Positions 53,488 through 61,869 of a DNA stretch of 64,000 nucleotides are shown here, in pieces. This DNA comes from Gammaproteobacteria bacterium (GTDB taxonomy: Bacteria; Pseudomonadota; Gammaproteobacteria; Steroidobacterales; GCA-2729495), in NCBI GenBank assembly GCA_028285245.1, contig JANQPY010000014.1, positions 1-64,000 of the forward strand, given 5' to 3'. The notes under the pieces are model-generated. The model was not told where the DNA came from, searched no databases, and saw only the letters and a program-made list of their open reading frames with translations. The position numbers and the translations under genes are program-made. Numbering within the stretch: the first letter of the stretch is position 1; each line of letters begins with the position of its first letter.

Positions 53488-54570
53488 ATGCACCAAAATT
53501 CCCTCTCCGCCGATGAGCTCTCTGAGCTCGCCAGCAATATCCGTGCTTGGGGCGCCGAGCTGGGTTTCCAGCAGATCGGCATTGCCGATATCGACCTGGC
53601 CGAGACCGAATTGCGACTTGAGGAATGGCTGGCGAGGGGCTTTCATGGCGAGATGACTTACATGTCGCGTCACGGCACCCGCCGAACGCGGCCAAGCGAA
53701 TTAATCCAAGGGACCTGCAGGGTAATTTGCGCCCGCATGAACCACCTGCCCGCAGGTGCCCACCCACCCGAGTCAGCACTGGCAGACAAGAACAAGGCAT
53801 ACGTCGCCCGCTACGCACTCGGACGCGACTACCACAAGCTGCTCCGGCGCAGACTGCAGCAGCTCAGCGAGCGCGTTACCGCAGCTGCCGGCGAATGGGG
53901 CTACCGTGTCTTTGTCGATAGCGGCCCGGTCATGGAAAAGCCGCTTGCGGCAAAAGCCGGTCTCGGCTGGCAGGGCAAGCACAGTAATTTACTTAACCGT
54001 GAAGCCGGTTCGTGGTTCATGCTGGGCACTATTTATACGGATCTGCCGCTGCCAGTAGATGCGCCGGTGACCAACCATTGCGGTAGCTGCACAGCCTGTA
54101 TTGACGTGTGTCCGACCGGAGCCATCGTGGCGCCTTATGTCGTCGATGCGCGACGCTGCATTTCGTACCTGACGATCGAACTACGTGGTTCCATCCCGGA
54201 AGACCTGCGACCCGACTTGGGCAACCGCGTTTTCGGCTGCGATGATTGCCAGCTACATTGCCCCTGGAACAAGTACGCGCACACGAGTGACGAGACGGAT
54301 TTTTCGCCCCGCCATGGCCTGGACTCAGCGACGTTGCTCAGTCTGTTCGCATGGGATGAGGCAACCTGGGAGAAGCGCACGCGAGGCAGTGCACTGCGCC
54401 GCCCGGGCTACGACGGCTGGCTTCGCAACCTGGCCGTCGCGCTGGGCAACGCACCGCCCAGTCAGGAAATCTGCGCCGCCTTAACCGGTCGCCGCGCATC
54501 AGTCCCCCCAATGGTCCAGGAGCACATCGACTGGGCGCTGCGGCGTCAACTGGAAAAGAGCCCGGCGTAA
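53488..54570 (+). CDS. queG: Epoxyqueuosine reductase QueG
   Basis: A 360-residue cobalamin and [4Fe-4S] enzyme that makes queuosine from epoxyqueuosine in tRNA. ATG 53488 is preferred; GTG 53464 would add eight residues. Two cluster motifs: CGSCTACIDVCPTGAI and CDDCQLHCPWNKYA. Other signatures are GELGFQQIGIADIDL-like N-terminus and FVDSGPVMEKPLAAKAGLGW. It is divergent from nnr, its neighbour in E. coli too. Confidence 0.96.
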   Translation: MHQNSLSADELSELASNIRAWGAELGFQQIGIADIDLAETELRLEEWLARGFHGEMTYMSRHGTRRTRPSELIQGTCRVICARMNHLPAGAHPPESALADKNKAYVARYALGRDYHKLLRRRLQQLSERVTAAAGEWGYRVFVDSGPVMEKPLAAKAGLGWQGKHSNLLNREAGSWFMLGTIYTDLPLPVDAPVTNHCGSCTACIDVCPTGAIVAPYVVDARRCISYLTIELRGSIPEDLRPDLGNRVFGCDDCQLHCPWNKYAHTSDETDFSPRHGLDSATLLSLFAWDEATWEKRTRGSALRRPGYDGWLRNLAVALGNAPPSQEICAALTGRRASVPPMVQEHIDWALRRQLEKSPA

Positions 54571-54602
54571 GCAACGCATCGGGCGGCAGGCACGGCCAGC
54601 GG

Positions 54603-55460
54603 TCAAAGGGCCGTCAGATCGACCTGCAGGTTGTCTATCAGGCGGGCCGCACCGCACTGCGCTGCTGCCATGACGACAAGCTGGCTGTCCGCGTCTTTGG
54701 GGGCCGCCAGCGTTTCCGCGGTTAGTATCTCGAAGTACTCAGGTACCAGACCGGCAGCAGCCAACCCGGCACGCCCCGCCGCCGCCAGCTCGGCATAGTT
54801 CCGCTCCCCGTCTTCCAGGCGCGCGGCGCAGTCTTTCAGTGCACCAAACAATGCTGGCGCGCGGGCCCGATCAGCCGTGGACAGGTAGTGGTTCCTCGAA
54901 CTCAGCGCGAGCCCGTCGTTATGCCGAACTGTCGCGGCATCGACAATGCGTACGCTCAGGTGCAGGTCCGCGACCATCCGCCGAATAATTTGCAGCTGCT
55001 GGAAGTCTTTCTGGCCAAAAACAGCAAAATCCGGGCGGACCATGTTGAGCAGCCGGCACACAACGGACGTGACCCCATCGAAGTGCCCGGGACGCCCGGC
55101 GCCACACAAAATATCCGAGAGCGCGGGCACGCGAACCTCCGTCATGCCATTCACGCCATATGGGTAGACTTCTGCGTCATCCGGCACGAATAGCAGATCA
55201 ACGCCCGCCTGCGATGCCGCCGCCGTATCTGCCTCCAGCGTGCGTGGGTAGCGGTCGAGATCTTCGCCCGCACCGAACTGTGTCGGATTGACATACACCG
55301 ATAGCACAATGCGGGACGCCTGACGCCGAGCCTCCTCAACGAGCGATAGATGGCCCGCGTGCAGATTGCCCATGGTCGGTACGAGCGCAACCCGTTGCCC
55401 GGCAGCATACCAGCCCTCGACACAGGCCCTCAGCTCGGCGGCGGAGTTAATGACCTGCAT
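54603..55460 (-). CDS. panC: Pantothenate synthetase
   Basis: A 285-residue ATP-dependent ligase joining pantoate and beta-alanine. The HIGH-like motif is in PTMGNLHAGHLSLVEEA (about 29-45), with NPTQFGAGEDLDRYPRTLE, FGQKDFQQLQIIRRMV and ALSSRNHYLS following. It follows panB by 36 bp. Confidence 0.98.
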   Translation of the reverse strand: MQVINSAAELRACVEGWYAAGQRVALVPTMGNLHAGHLSLVEEARRQASRIVLSVYVNPTQFGAGEDLDRYPRTLEADTAAASQAGVDLLFVPDDAEVYPYGVNGMTEVRVPALSDILCGAGRPGHFDGVTSVVCRLLNMVRPDFAVFGQKDFQQLQIIRRMVADLHLSVRIVDAATVRHNDGLALSSRNHYLSTADRARAPALFGALKDCAARLEDGERNYAELAAAGRAGLAAAGLVPEYFEILTAETLAAPKDADSQLVVMAAAQCGAARLIDNLQVDLTAL

Positions 55461-55496
55461 GATCAGCGAATCGTCGCGCGCCGCAGTGCGCGCTGA

Positions 55497-56300
55497 TCAG
55501 GAGAAACAGTGCTCGGCGCCCGGGTAGCTGCGGTTCTTTACCGCAGCGACATAGGCCGCGCAGGCTTCGGCGAGCGAGTCGGCCTCGGCCATATAGTTTT
55601 TCACGAAACGGGGCAATCGGCCCTGCGTGACCCCCAGCACGTCGTAGAGCACCAAAATCTGGCCATCCACTCCCGGCCCGGCGCCAATGCCAATCACAGG
55701 CACCGATACGGTATCGCGAATAGTGGCGCCCACTTCATTCGGTACGCATTCCAGCAGCAACACGTCGGCCCCCGCTCCCTGCAGCGCCAGCGCATCGTCC
55801 AGCATTCGCTGGGCATCGTTGTCATTGCGGCCCTGCACCTTGAAGCCACCAATCTTGTGTACCGACTGTGGCCGCAGGCCCAGATGCGCGCAGACCGGTA
55901 TATCGTGCTGCGTGAGGTGCTCGACGATGCGCACCTGGCCTGCTGCACCCTCCAGCTTGACCATCATCGCCCCACCTTCCTGCATCAGGCGAACCGCGCT
56001 ATCCAAAGCCTGGTTGGGATTCCGGTAACTCATAAAGGGCATGTCGGCCACCAGAAACGCGCGGCGCAGGCCGCGTGATACCAGCTGGGTGTGATACACC
56101 ATGTCGTCGACCGTAACCGGTACCGTGGTGTCACGCCCCTGAACCACCATCCCTAAGGAATCGCCAACCAGCACCAGGTCCGTGCCCGCTTCGTCAACCA
56201 GACGCGCGAAACTTGCGTCATAAGCAGTCAGGCAGGCGATGGGTTCACCCGCTGCCTTCATGTCCGCCAGGGTGGAAACATTGACCGGCGGGGAGCTCAT
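55497..56300 (-). CDS. panB: 3-methyl-2-oxobutanoate hydroxymethyltransferase
   Basis: A 267-residue enzyme making ketopantoate from alpha-ketoisovalerate with methylene-tetrahydrofolate. ATG 56300 has a good SD (CAGGAG at 6 nt); an ATG at 56327 would add nine residues. Motifs: LTAYDASFARLVDEAG, VGDSLGMVVQGRDTTVPVTV, AHLGLRPQSVHKIGGFKVQG. It stands between the deoxynucleoside kinase and panC. Confidence 0.97.
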   Translation of the reverse strand: MSSPPVNVSTLADMKAAGEPIACLTAYDASFARLVDEAGTDLVLVGDSLGMVVQGRDTTVPVTVDDMVYHTQLVSRGLRRAFLVADMPFMSYRNPNQALDSAVRLMQEGGAMMVKLEGAAGQVRIVEHLTQHDIPVCAHLGLRPQSVHKIGGFKVQGRNDNDAQRMLDDALALQGAGADVLLLECVPNEVGATIRDTVSVPVIGIGAGPGVDGQILVLYDVLGVTQGRLPRFVKNYMAEADSLAEACAAYVAAVKNRSYPGAEHCFS

Positions 56301-56330
56301 GCCCCGCTCCTGTAGCTGCTTGTACATTGC

Positions 56331-56978
56331 TCAGGCCAGCGCCGATATCACCGGGTTAAAGAAGTGCCGGCCACTGCGCACACGATTGATCTCTGCCAGC
56401 AGCATCTCGAAGTGCGTTTCGTTGCTAATGGGATCGATAGTGGCTGCATTGACGATGAGTAAAGGGGCCGCGTCGTAATCATAAAAGAACTGAGAGTATG
56501 CTTCTGCCAGGCGCTCCAGGTAGTGCCGACCAATTTTCTGCTCATAGTCAATGCCGCGCTGGGCAATCCTGAACAGCAGCGTATCGACCGGCGCCTGCAG
56601 GTAAATGACCAGATCAGGCGCAGGAGAATCAACATCCAGTGATGCGTAGACGCGGTCGTACAAAGACAGCTCGTGCCGGTCGAGATTCACTTCCGCGAAT
56701 AGTCGATCCTTCTCCAACATAAAGTCGGCGATTCGCACGTCGCTGAAGATCGTAGCCTGCCGAAGATCTTCAATCTGTTGCACTCGCTGGAACAAAAAGA
56801 ACAGCTGCGTTGGCAAGGCTGCGCCGCGGGGATCTCGGTAAAACCGCTCCAAAAACGGATTTGCTGCAGCACCTTCCAGCAACAGCTCACCATCCAGCTC
56901 TTCCGCAAGCCGCCGTGCCAGGCTGGTCTTGCCCACACCAATCGGTCCCTCAATTGCAATGAAGCGGGCTTCGGCCAT
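56331..56978 (-). CDS. Deoxynucleoside kinase (dNK/dGK-type)
   Basis: A 215-residue member of the deoxyadenosine/deoxyguanosine kinase family. P-loop GPIGVGKTSLARRLA, then FLERFYRDPRGAALPTQLFF (base-recognition helix), DRVYASLD with the catalytic DR-x, and YDAAPLLIVNAATID. It lies between folK and panB, a common arrangement in gammaproteobacteria. Which deoxynucleoside is used cannot be read from sequence. Confidence 0.92.
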   Translation of the reverse strand: MAEARFIAIEGPIGVGKTSLARRLAEELDGELLLEGAAANPFLERFYRDPRGAALPTQLFFLFQRVQQIEDLRQATIFSDVRIADFMLEKDRLFAEVNLDRHELSLYDRVYASLDVDSPAPDLVIYLQAPVDTLLFRIAQRGIDYEQKIGRHYLERLAEAYSQFFYDYDAAPLLIVNAATIDPISNETHFEMLLAEINRVRSGRHFFNPVISALA

Positions 56979-57009
56979 GCGATATCTTTGTTATTGGTTT
57001 TCTCATGCG

Positions 57010-57510
57010 TCACGAATCGGCGATAGCCAAGAGCCCCTCGCGATCGCAACTCTGCGCAGCAACCGACAGTGACCGGATACCCGGTATGCACAAGTGCTCG
57101 GCAACTTCGTGCAGCGGCAACAATACAAAATTTCTCTCCGGAATGCCCGGATGCGGCACGTTCAATTCGTCGTCACTTATCGTCGCCAGGCCGTAAGTCA
57201 ATAAATCCAGATCGAGACAGCGCGACGCCCACCGCGCCTCTTTGCTCCGGTCTCGACCGGCGGCACGCTCGAGCGCCTGGAGCTCATTCAATAGCTCCCG
57301 GGGCTTCAGACGCGTCAGCAGCCCTGCAACCGCGTTGACATAGTCCGGTTGATCCAGGCCGCCCATCGGCGGGTTCTGATACAGGCTGGAGCGAATCAAA
57401 CAGCGCGTCTCAGGCAGGCGGTCAAGCTGGCCGAGTGCCATGCGCACCTGTTCTGCCGGCCCCTCAAGGTTACTGCCAACCCCCACCCAGGCCGATACCC
57501 AACGCTGCAT
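57010..57510 (-). CDS. folK: 2-amino-4-hydroxy-6-hydroxymethyldihydropteridine pyrophosphokinase
   Basis: A 166-residue folate pathway enzyme that pyrophosphorylates hydroxymethyl-dihydropterin. ATG 57510 has AAAGAG 7 nt upstream; ATG 57546 would add 12 residues. Motifs: VGSNLEGPAEQVRMAL, SRCLDLDLLTYG (metal-binding Asp) and PHPGIPERNFVLLPLHEV. It follows pcnB as in E. coli. Confidence 0.96.
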   Translation of the reverse strand: MQRWVSAWVGVGSNLEGPAEQVRMALGQLDRLPETRCLIRSSLYQNPPMGGLDQPDYVNAVAGLLTRLKPRELLNELQALERAAGRDRSKEARWASRCLDLDLLTYGLATISDDELNVPHPGIPERNFVLLPLHEVAEHLCIPGIRSLSVAAQSCDREGLLAIADS

Positions 57511-57554
57511 AGAAAACTCTTTGTCGAGCCGATGCTGATCGGTCATGTAGCGCG

Positions 57555-58883
57555 TCAGTTGGCGGGTGCCGCTCCCGGCTGGCGGGACGAACGACGACGG
57601 CGCCGCCGCTTACGCCCGCGGTTGCCGCGGTCGTCGTGCCTTTGCGGCGACTCAGACTGAGCCTCGTCCCAATAATCGACTGTGCCGCCGTCAACCTCCC
57701 CGATTGCGGCACGCAGGACGAGCAAATCGTAAGCCGCGCGAAACCGCTTGTGCTCGACAAGCCGGGCCCTGCCGCGGGCCCCGGTCTTCTGCAGCCTGGG
57801 CTGCAGCTGCAGCACTTCGCGCATCGGCAGGCTGTAACGCCTGGGCATAGCAATGCGCTGGGTTTGCTCCGAGCTGATCTCTGCAACTGCCAGCTGCAGC
57901 GCGTGGCGATCACTGCAGTCTTCCCGCTCGGCAATGCGCCGCGCGCGGCTGACAGCCGGGTGCCACAGGAACACCGCAAACAAGAACATTGGGGTGATAG
58001 GTCGATCTTCCCGGACCCGCTTGTCAGTGTTCTTCAGTGCCGCCTCGACCAGAGCCTCGCAGCAGTGATTCCCGTCGGCGAACTCGGCAAAGGTGGCAGG
58101 AAAGAGATGCTCAAACAACCCCAGTCGGCGCAGCGCTTGATAGCTCGCCAGTGCATGACCGGTTTGAAAGAGCTTCAGAAACTCATCGAATAAGCGCGCC
58201 GGCGGAACATCGTCTATGAGCGAAGCCATCTGCGGAATCGGCTCAGCGGCGCTGGGATGCACGTCGAGCTCAAGCTTGGCAGACAGGCGCGCTGCGCGCA
58301 GCATTCTGACAGGGTCCTCGCGGTAGCGGCGTTCTGCGTCACCAATCAGGCGAAGCGTGCGCGCGTCAACATCGTCGACCCCACCGGTGAAGTCCCAGAT
58401 CGAGTAGTCCGCGATGTTGTAGTACAGCGCATTGGCCGTGAAATCGCGGCGCATTGCGTCTTCTTCGATGCTACCCCAGGCGTTGTCAGCAATAATGCGC
58501 CCCGACTGGTGCACCACATGATCCTCCTCGCGGCTGCCGGTAATCTCCGTGTTGCCGGTACCTCGAAACGTGGCAACCTCAATGATCTCGCGTGAAAAAC
58601 GCACGTGAGCAAGCCGGAACCTCCGGCCGATGAGGCGGCAATTGGAGAACAACGCCCGCACCTCTTCCGGGCGAGCGTCCGTCGCGATATCGAAGTCCTT
58701 GGGACTCAATCCCAGCAGCAGGTCACGAACACCGCCGCCAACCAGGAATGCCTGGTAGCCCGCATCCTTGAGGCGGTACAAAACCTTCAGTGCATTCTTG
58801 GAAATGTTCGCCCGGGAGATCGGATGGTCGGGCCGGGGGATTATAAGAGGCTGCGGTAAATCGGCTTTCCGTGATTCAGTCAA
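57555..58883 (-). CDS. pcnB: Poly(A) polymerase I
   Basis: A 442-residue nucleotidyltransferase that adds poly(A) tails which promote RNA decay. FLVGGGVRDLLLGLSPKDFD holds the catalytic Asp pair; RRDFTANALYYN and RRYREDPVRMLRAARLSAKL distinguish PcnB from CCA-adding enzymes. The C-terminus is strongly basic (GRKRRRRRRSS), typical of PcnB. The first gene of the pcnB-folK-dNK-panB-panC set. Confidence 0.97.
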   Translation of the reverse strand: MTESRKADLPQPLIIPRPDHPISRANISKNALKVLYRLKDAGYQAFLVGGGVRDLLLGLSPKDFDIATDARPEEVRALFSNCRLIGRRFRLAHVRFSREIIEVATFRGTGNTEITGSREEDHVVHQSGRIIADNAWGSIEEDAMRRDFTANALYYNIADYSIWDFTGGVDDVDARTLRLIGDAERRYREDPVRMLRAARLSAKLELDVHPSAAEPIPQMASLIDDVPPARLFDEFLKLFQTGHALASYQALRRLGLFEHLFPATFAEFADGNHCCEALVEAALKNTDKRVREDRPITPMFLFAVFLWHPAVSRARRIAEREDCSDRHALQLAVAEISSEQTQRIAMPRRYSLPMREVLQLQPRLQKTGARGRARLVEHKRFRAAYDLLVLRAAIGEVDGGTVDYWDEAQSESPQRHDDRGNRGRKRRRRRRSSRQPGAAPAN

Positions 58884-58911
58884 ACAATGCTACCCGTCAG
58901 TGGGAACTGAC

Positions 58912-58939
58912 TTGTGAGGAGTAATCAGCGACTTATAAT
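58912..58939 (+). promoter_or_regulatory. tRNA-Glu promoter
   Basis: TTGTGA at 58912-58917, a 16-bp spacer and a perfect TATAAT at 58934-58939 stand about 40 bp before the tRNA-Glu gene. The transcript would start near 58946 and could also carry the RDD gene. Confidence 0.75.
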
Positions 58940-58978
58940 AGCAGGGCTTTGTCGCTGCCGGCATTGCTCAATGCGCAC

Positions 58979-59053
58979 GCTCCCTTCGTCTAGCGGTTAG
59001 GACGCGGCCCTCTCAAGGCTGAAACACGAGTTCGATTCTCGTAGGGAGCGCCA
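58979..59053 (+). tRNA. tRNA-Glu (anticodon CTC)
   Basis: A 75-nt tRNA: acceptor GCTCCCT pairs with AGGGAGC, the anticodon loop CTCTCAA has anticodon CTC, the T-loop TTCGATT is standard, and the CCA end is encoded. The CTC isoacceptor is absent from E. coli and is more common in GC-rich genomes. Confidence 0.97.
59043..59048 (+). promoter_or_regulatory. SD of the RDD gene lies inside the tRNA acceptor stem
   Basis: AGGGAG, the 3' strand of the tRNA-Glu acceptor stem, stands 9 nt before ATG 59058. There is no other SD because only four bases separate tRNA and start codon. The SD and the tRNA fold are therefore mutually exclusive. Confidence 0.6.
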
Positions 59054-59057
59054 AATT

Positions 59058-59489
59058 ATGATCATGACCCCCCTCCCACCCGCCGGACTGTTTCGCCGGA
59101 TCGCCGCGGGGGTCTACGATTTATTGCTGCTGGCCGCGCTGCTCATGCTGGCAGGCTTCGGTGCGGTGGCGCTTCTGGACGGCAATCCGGTACCGCCGGG
59201 CAGCCTGTCATTTCAACTTTCCGTGTTGCTCGTGGCTGGCGGCTTCTACGTAGGCTTCTGGCACCGCGGCGGCCAAACCTTGGGCATGGCGGCCTGGCGG
59301 CTCCGCGTTGAAACCCATACAGGCAATACGCCAGACATTGGCACCTGCGTACGCCGTTTCTTAGGGCTGCTCTTGTCACTCATACCGCTGGGCGCCGGAA
59401 TCTGGTGGATGCTGTTCGACGTGCAACGGCAAACCTGGCATGACCGACTAAGCGGCACGCGCGTCGTATTGCTACCGAAACGCAAGTAG
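59058..59489 (+). CDS. RDD-family membrane protein
   Basis: A 143-residue inner-membrane protein with three hydrophobic segments; the N-terminal GLFRRIAAGVYDLLLLAALL is the RDD signature region, and WHDRLSGTRVVLLPKRK closes it. A second ATG at 59064 is a possible start. It lies four bases after tRNA-Glu and converges on lptG, as in pseudomonads. Function unknown; some RDD proteins have been linked to ion transport. Confidence 0.92.
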   Translation: MIMTPLPPAGLFRRIAAGVYDLLLLAALLMLAGFGAVALLDGNPVPPGSLSFQLSVLLVAGGFYVGFWHRGGQTLGMAAWRLRVETHTGNTPDIGTCVRRFLGLLLSLIPLGAGIWWMLFDVQRQTWHDRLSGTRVVLLPKRK

Positions 59490-59500
59490 GTCACGAACCG

Positions 59501-60571
59501 CTAGCGCGCCCTTGCCAGCATGGCCCAGGCAACCAGTGACAAAAGCACGGTTGGTCCCGCCGCTACCAGCCAGGGCGCGATGCCAAAAACGGCACCGCCA
59601 TCGGCGAGTGTCTGGCTGCCCAGAAAATAGGCCAGACCAATAATCACGCCGACGAGCATGCGGCTACTGGTACCCGAGGATCGCAGTGACCCAAAACTGA
59701 ACGGCAGCGCGAGCACGCACATAGGCACTACCGCCAACGCCTGCGCAAGCCGAGCCCAGTAGTTAATTTCGTAGCGGCGTGAATCGAGGTCATTGGCACG
59801 CAAATAACGAACGTAACGCCAAAGCCGCTCGCCGGTCAGTGTGCTGGGTCTGACCTGCATCAGCGACAGCAGTTCGGAACTCAGGTTCTTAGGTTCCAGG
59901 AGCTGGGGAACGCTGTAGACACTGACGCGGTCACTTTCGAAGCGCGTCTCCGCAAAATTGTTGAGAACCCAGTCACGTTCGTTCGCGGCCGACACATCCA
60001 CGCTGCTTGCGTGCGAGACGGCGATTAAAGCGCCGTCCCGTACTCGATACATCAGCACACCACCATAGCTTAGGTTCTCATCCGGTGTGCCCAAATGAAT
60101 AAATGCATCGCCATCCCGAACCCAGGCAGCGCCGCTGGCGCGCGCACCGCTCTGCCCTTTGCGCGCCAGGGTTCGGTACTGACGCCCGTAACCCTCGAGC
60201 GAGGGCCCGATAAACTCGCCCAGCGCGAGCGTGACAAGGCCGAACACAACGCCCGTGGCTCCAACTGCCACCGCCAGCCGGCCGCTGGAAATTCCGGCCG
60301 CCCTCAACACGATGATCTCGCTGTGACTCGCAAGTGCCCCAAGCGCCAGCAGCGCGCCCAGCAATGCCGCCATCGGCATGATCACGTAGGCGCGCGCGGG
60401 TATCTTGAGAATTACATAGTAGAAAGCCTGCGGCAGACCGTAGGTCCCTTCACCGAGGTTATCGAGCTCGCCGATCAGCTCAATGAAGCTCGTCAGGCCA
60501 AGGAGGACGAGCAAAACGAGCAACACCCGGGCAGCGATGCTGCGGAACAGGTAACCCCGGATGATTCTCAT
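59501..60571 (-). CDS. lptG: LPS export ABC transporter permease LptG
   Basis: A 356-residue permease with six membrane helices, three on each side of a periplasmic jellyroll. ATG 60571 overlaps the lptF stop (ATGA) and gives MRIIRGYLFRSIAARVLLVL; the longer upstream frame is a shadow of lptF. LptF and LptG with LptB extract LPS from the inner membrane. Confidence 0.96.
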   Translation of the reverse strand: MRIIRGYLFRSIAARVLLVLLVLLGLTSFIELIGELDNLGEGTYGLPQAFYYVILKIPARAYVIMPMAALLGALLALGALASHSEIIVLRAAGISSGRLAVAVGATGVVFGLVTLALGEFIGPSLEGYGRQYRTLARKGQSGARASGAAWVRDGDAFIHLGTPDENLSYGGVLMYRVRDGALIAVSHASSVDVSAANERDWVLNNFAETRFESDRVSVYSVPQLLEPKNLSSELLSLMQVRPSTLTGERLWRYVRYLRANDLDSRRYEINYWARLAQALAVVPMCVLALPFSFGSLRSSGTSSRMLVGVIIGLAYFLGSQTLADGGAVFGIAPWLVAAGPTVLLSLVAWAMLARAR

Positions 60572-61659
60572 GCAACCGAGCCCCGCCGTCGGTAGCCCCG
60601 CTGCTGGCGCGCCACGAGATACAGGCCCGCAACCGCAAACAATGCGTGAACCCACCAAAGACCAAGCCAAACTGGCACGTCTTCGCGCTCTACCCACACG
60701 CGCGCCGCAGTCAGCAAATTTGCGTACAGGATAAAAACCAGTATGCCGATCATCAGTCCGCTGTAGCGACCCTGGCGGGGCGTGCTGCGGCTTAGTGGCA
60801 CAGCAAGAATGGTCAGAACAAGCACTGTCAACGGCAATGACAATCGCCACTGCAACTCGGCACGGTCTTCTGAATCCGCTGAGGCGAGCAACCACTTCAA
60901 CGGCCGGGCATCCGGATCAAGATTCAGGTTGTCGGCCGCGGGAATGGAGAAGGGAATCCCGTGCTCCTTGAACGTGACGATCTCAAACTCCGGCTGACCA
61001 GGGATGCCCTGGTATCGCCGGCCATCGCTGAAGCGTAAGACCCGCGTACCAGTCGGATCATCATTTCCCTGCCAGGCGCGGCGCGCGAGAATTAATTCAA
61101 TTTCGGCGCCGCTGCGTCGCTGCACAAACACGTTTTCGAGACTGCCGTCTGGCCCGCGGCGCTCGGCGTAAACAACCATGCCAGTGTTGCCAAAGGTCAT
61201 GAACCTGCCCGCCTGGAGCAGGCCCAGATCAGCCCGTTGGCGAGCCTGCTCTGCGATTGTCTCGATCTGGCGATTGGCTGCAGGGCTTACCACCAAGGCG
61301 AGCCACCCGACCAGCACTGCAAGCGCTGCAGCCTGCAACATAAGCGGCCGGTACAAGTTGACGGGGCCAATACCACAGGCCAGCAGCGCGGACATTTCAC
61401 TGTCGCGATACAACCGGCCAAGCGCGATCAGTACCGCCAGGAACAATGCGACAGGCGTCAAAATTGCCAGTAGCTGCACCGACGTCAGGCCCAGGACCCG
61501 CAAGATCTGATCGCGAGGCAGGCTGGCGGCCGCCGCATCAGAAAGGACTTGAGTGAACTGATAGACCACCAGGATGAGCAGCAAGACGCCGGTCGTGACC
61601 AGCCACGTTTGCCCGGTTTCCCGCAGCAAATATCTGGCGAGAATCCCGCGCAGGGCCAT
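60568..61659 (-). CDS. lptF: LPS export ABC transporter permease LptF
   Basis: A 363-residue permease, LptG partner, with the same three-helix, jellyroll, three-helix plan. ATG 61659 gives MALRGILARYLLRETGQTWL; 36 upstream codons lack similarity. ILTPVALFLAVLIALGRLYR and SEMSALLACGIGP form the coupling-helix region that contacts LptB. Confidence 0.96.
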   Translation of the reverse strand: MALRGILARYLLRETGQTWLVTTGVLLLILVVYQFTQVLSDAAAASLPRDQILRVLGLTSVQLLAILTPVALFLAVLIALGRLYRDSEMSALLACGIGPVNLYRPLMLQAAALAVLVGWLALVVSPAANRQIETIAEQARQRADLGLLQAGRFMTFGNTGMVVYAERRGPDGSLENVFVQRRSGAEIELILARRAWQGNDDPTGTRVLRFSDGRRYQGIPGQPEFEIVTFKEHGIPFSIPAADNLNLDPDARPLKWLLASADSEDRAELQWRLSLPLTVLVLTILAVPLSRSTPRQGRYSGLMIGILVFILYANLLTAARVWVEREDVPVWLGLWWVHALFAVAGLYLVARQQRGYRRRGSVA

Positions 61660-61869
61660 CAGCAGGCCAGATCCTGATGCCCGGAATGCGGGCGGCGACG
61701 GGGGATTATTCGCTGACTTCCGATCAAGTACACTTGCTCGCGATCGCAGACACCCGTTTGGGCGCAAAACCTATGATCAGCGCGGCCCGTCGCCGCCGTC
61801 AAGGCGGAACAGCGGCCACCAAACGACAAGCGACGACACGATAGACGAATTCAAGACAGGTAAAGATTC
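61660..61869. other. Divergent intergenic region between lptF and pepA
   Basis: About 210 bp. It should contain promoters for both lptF-lptG and pepA; TATGAT at 61791-61796 is a candidate -10 for pepA, but no acceptable -35 is paired with it. No coding region is seen. Confidence 0.4.
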
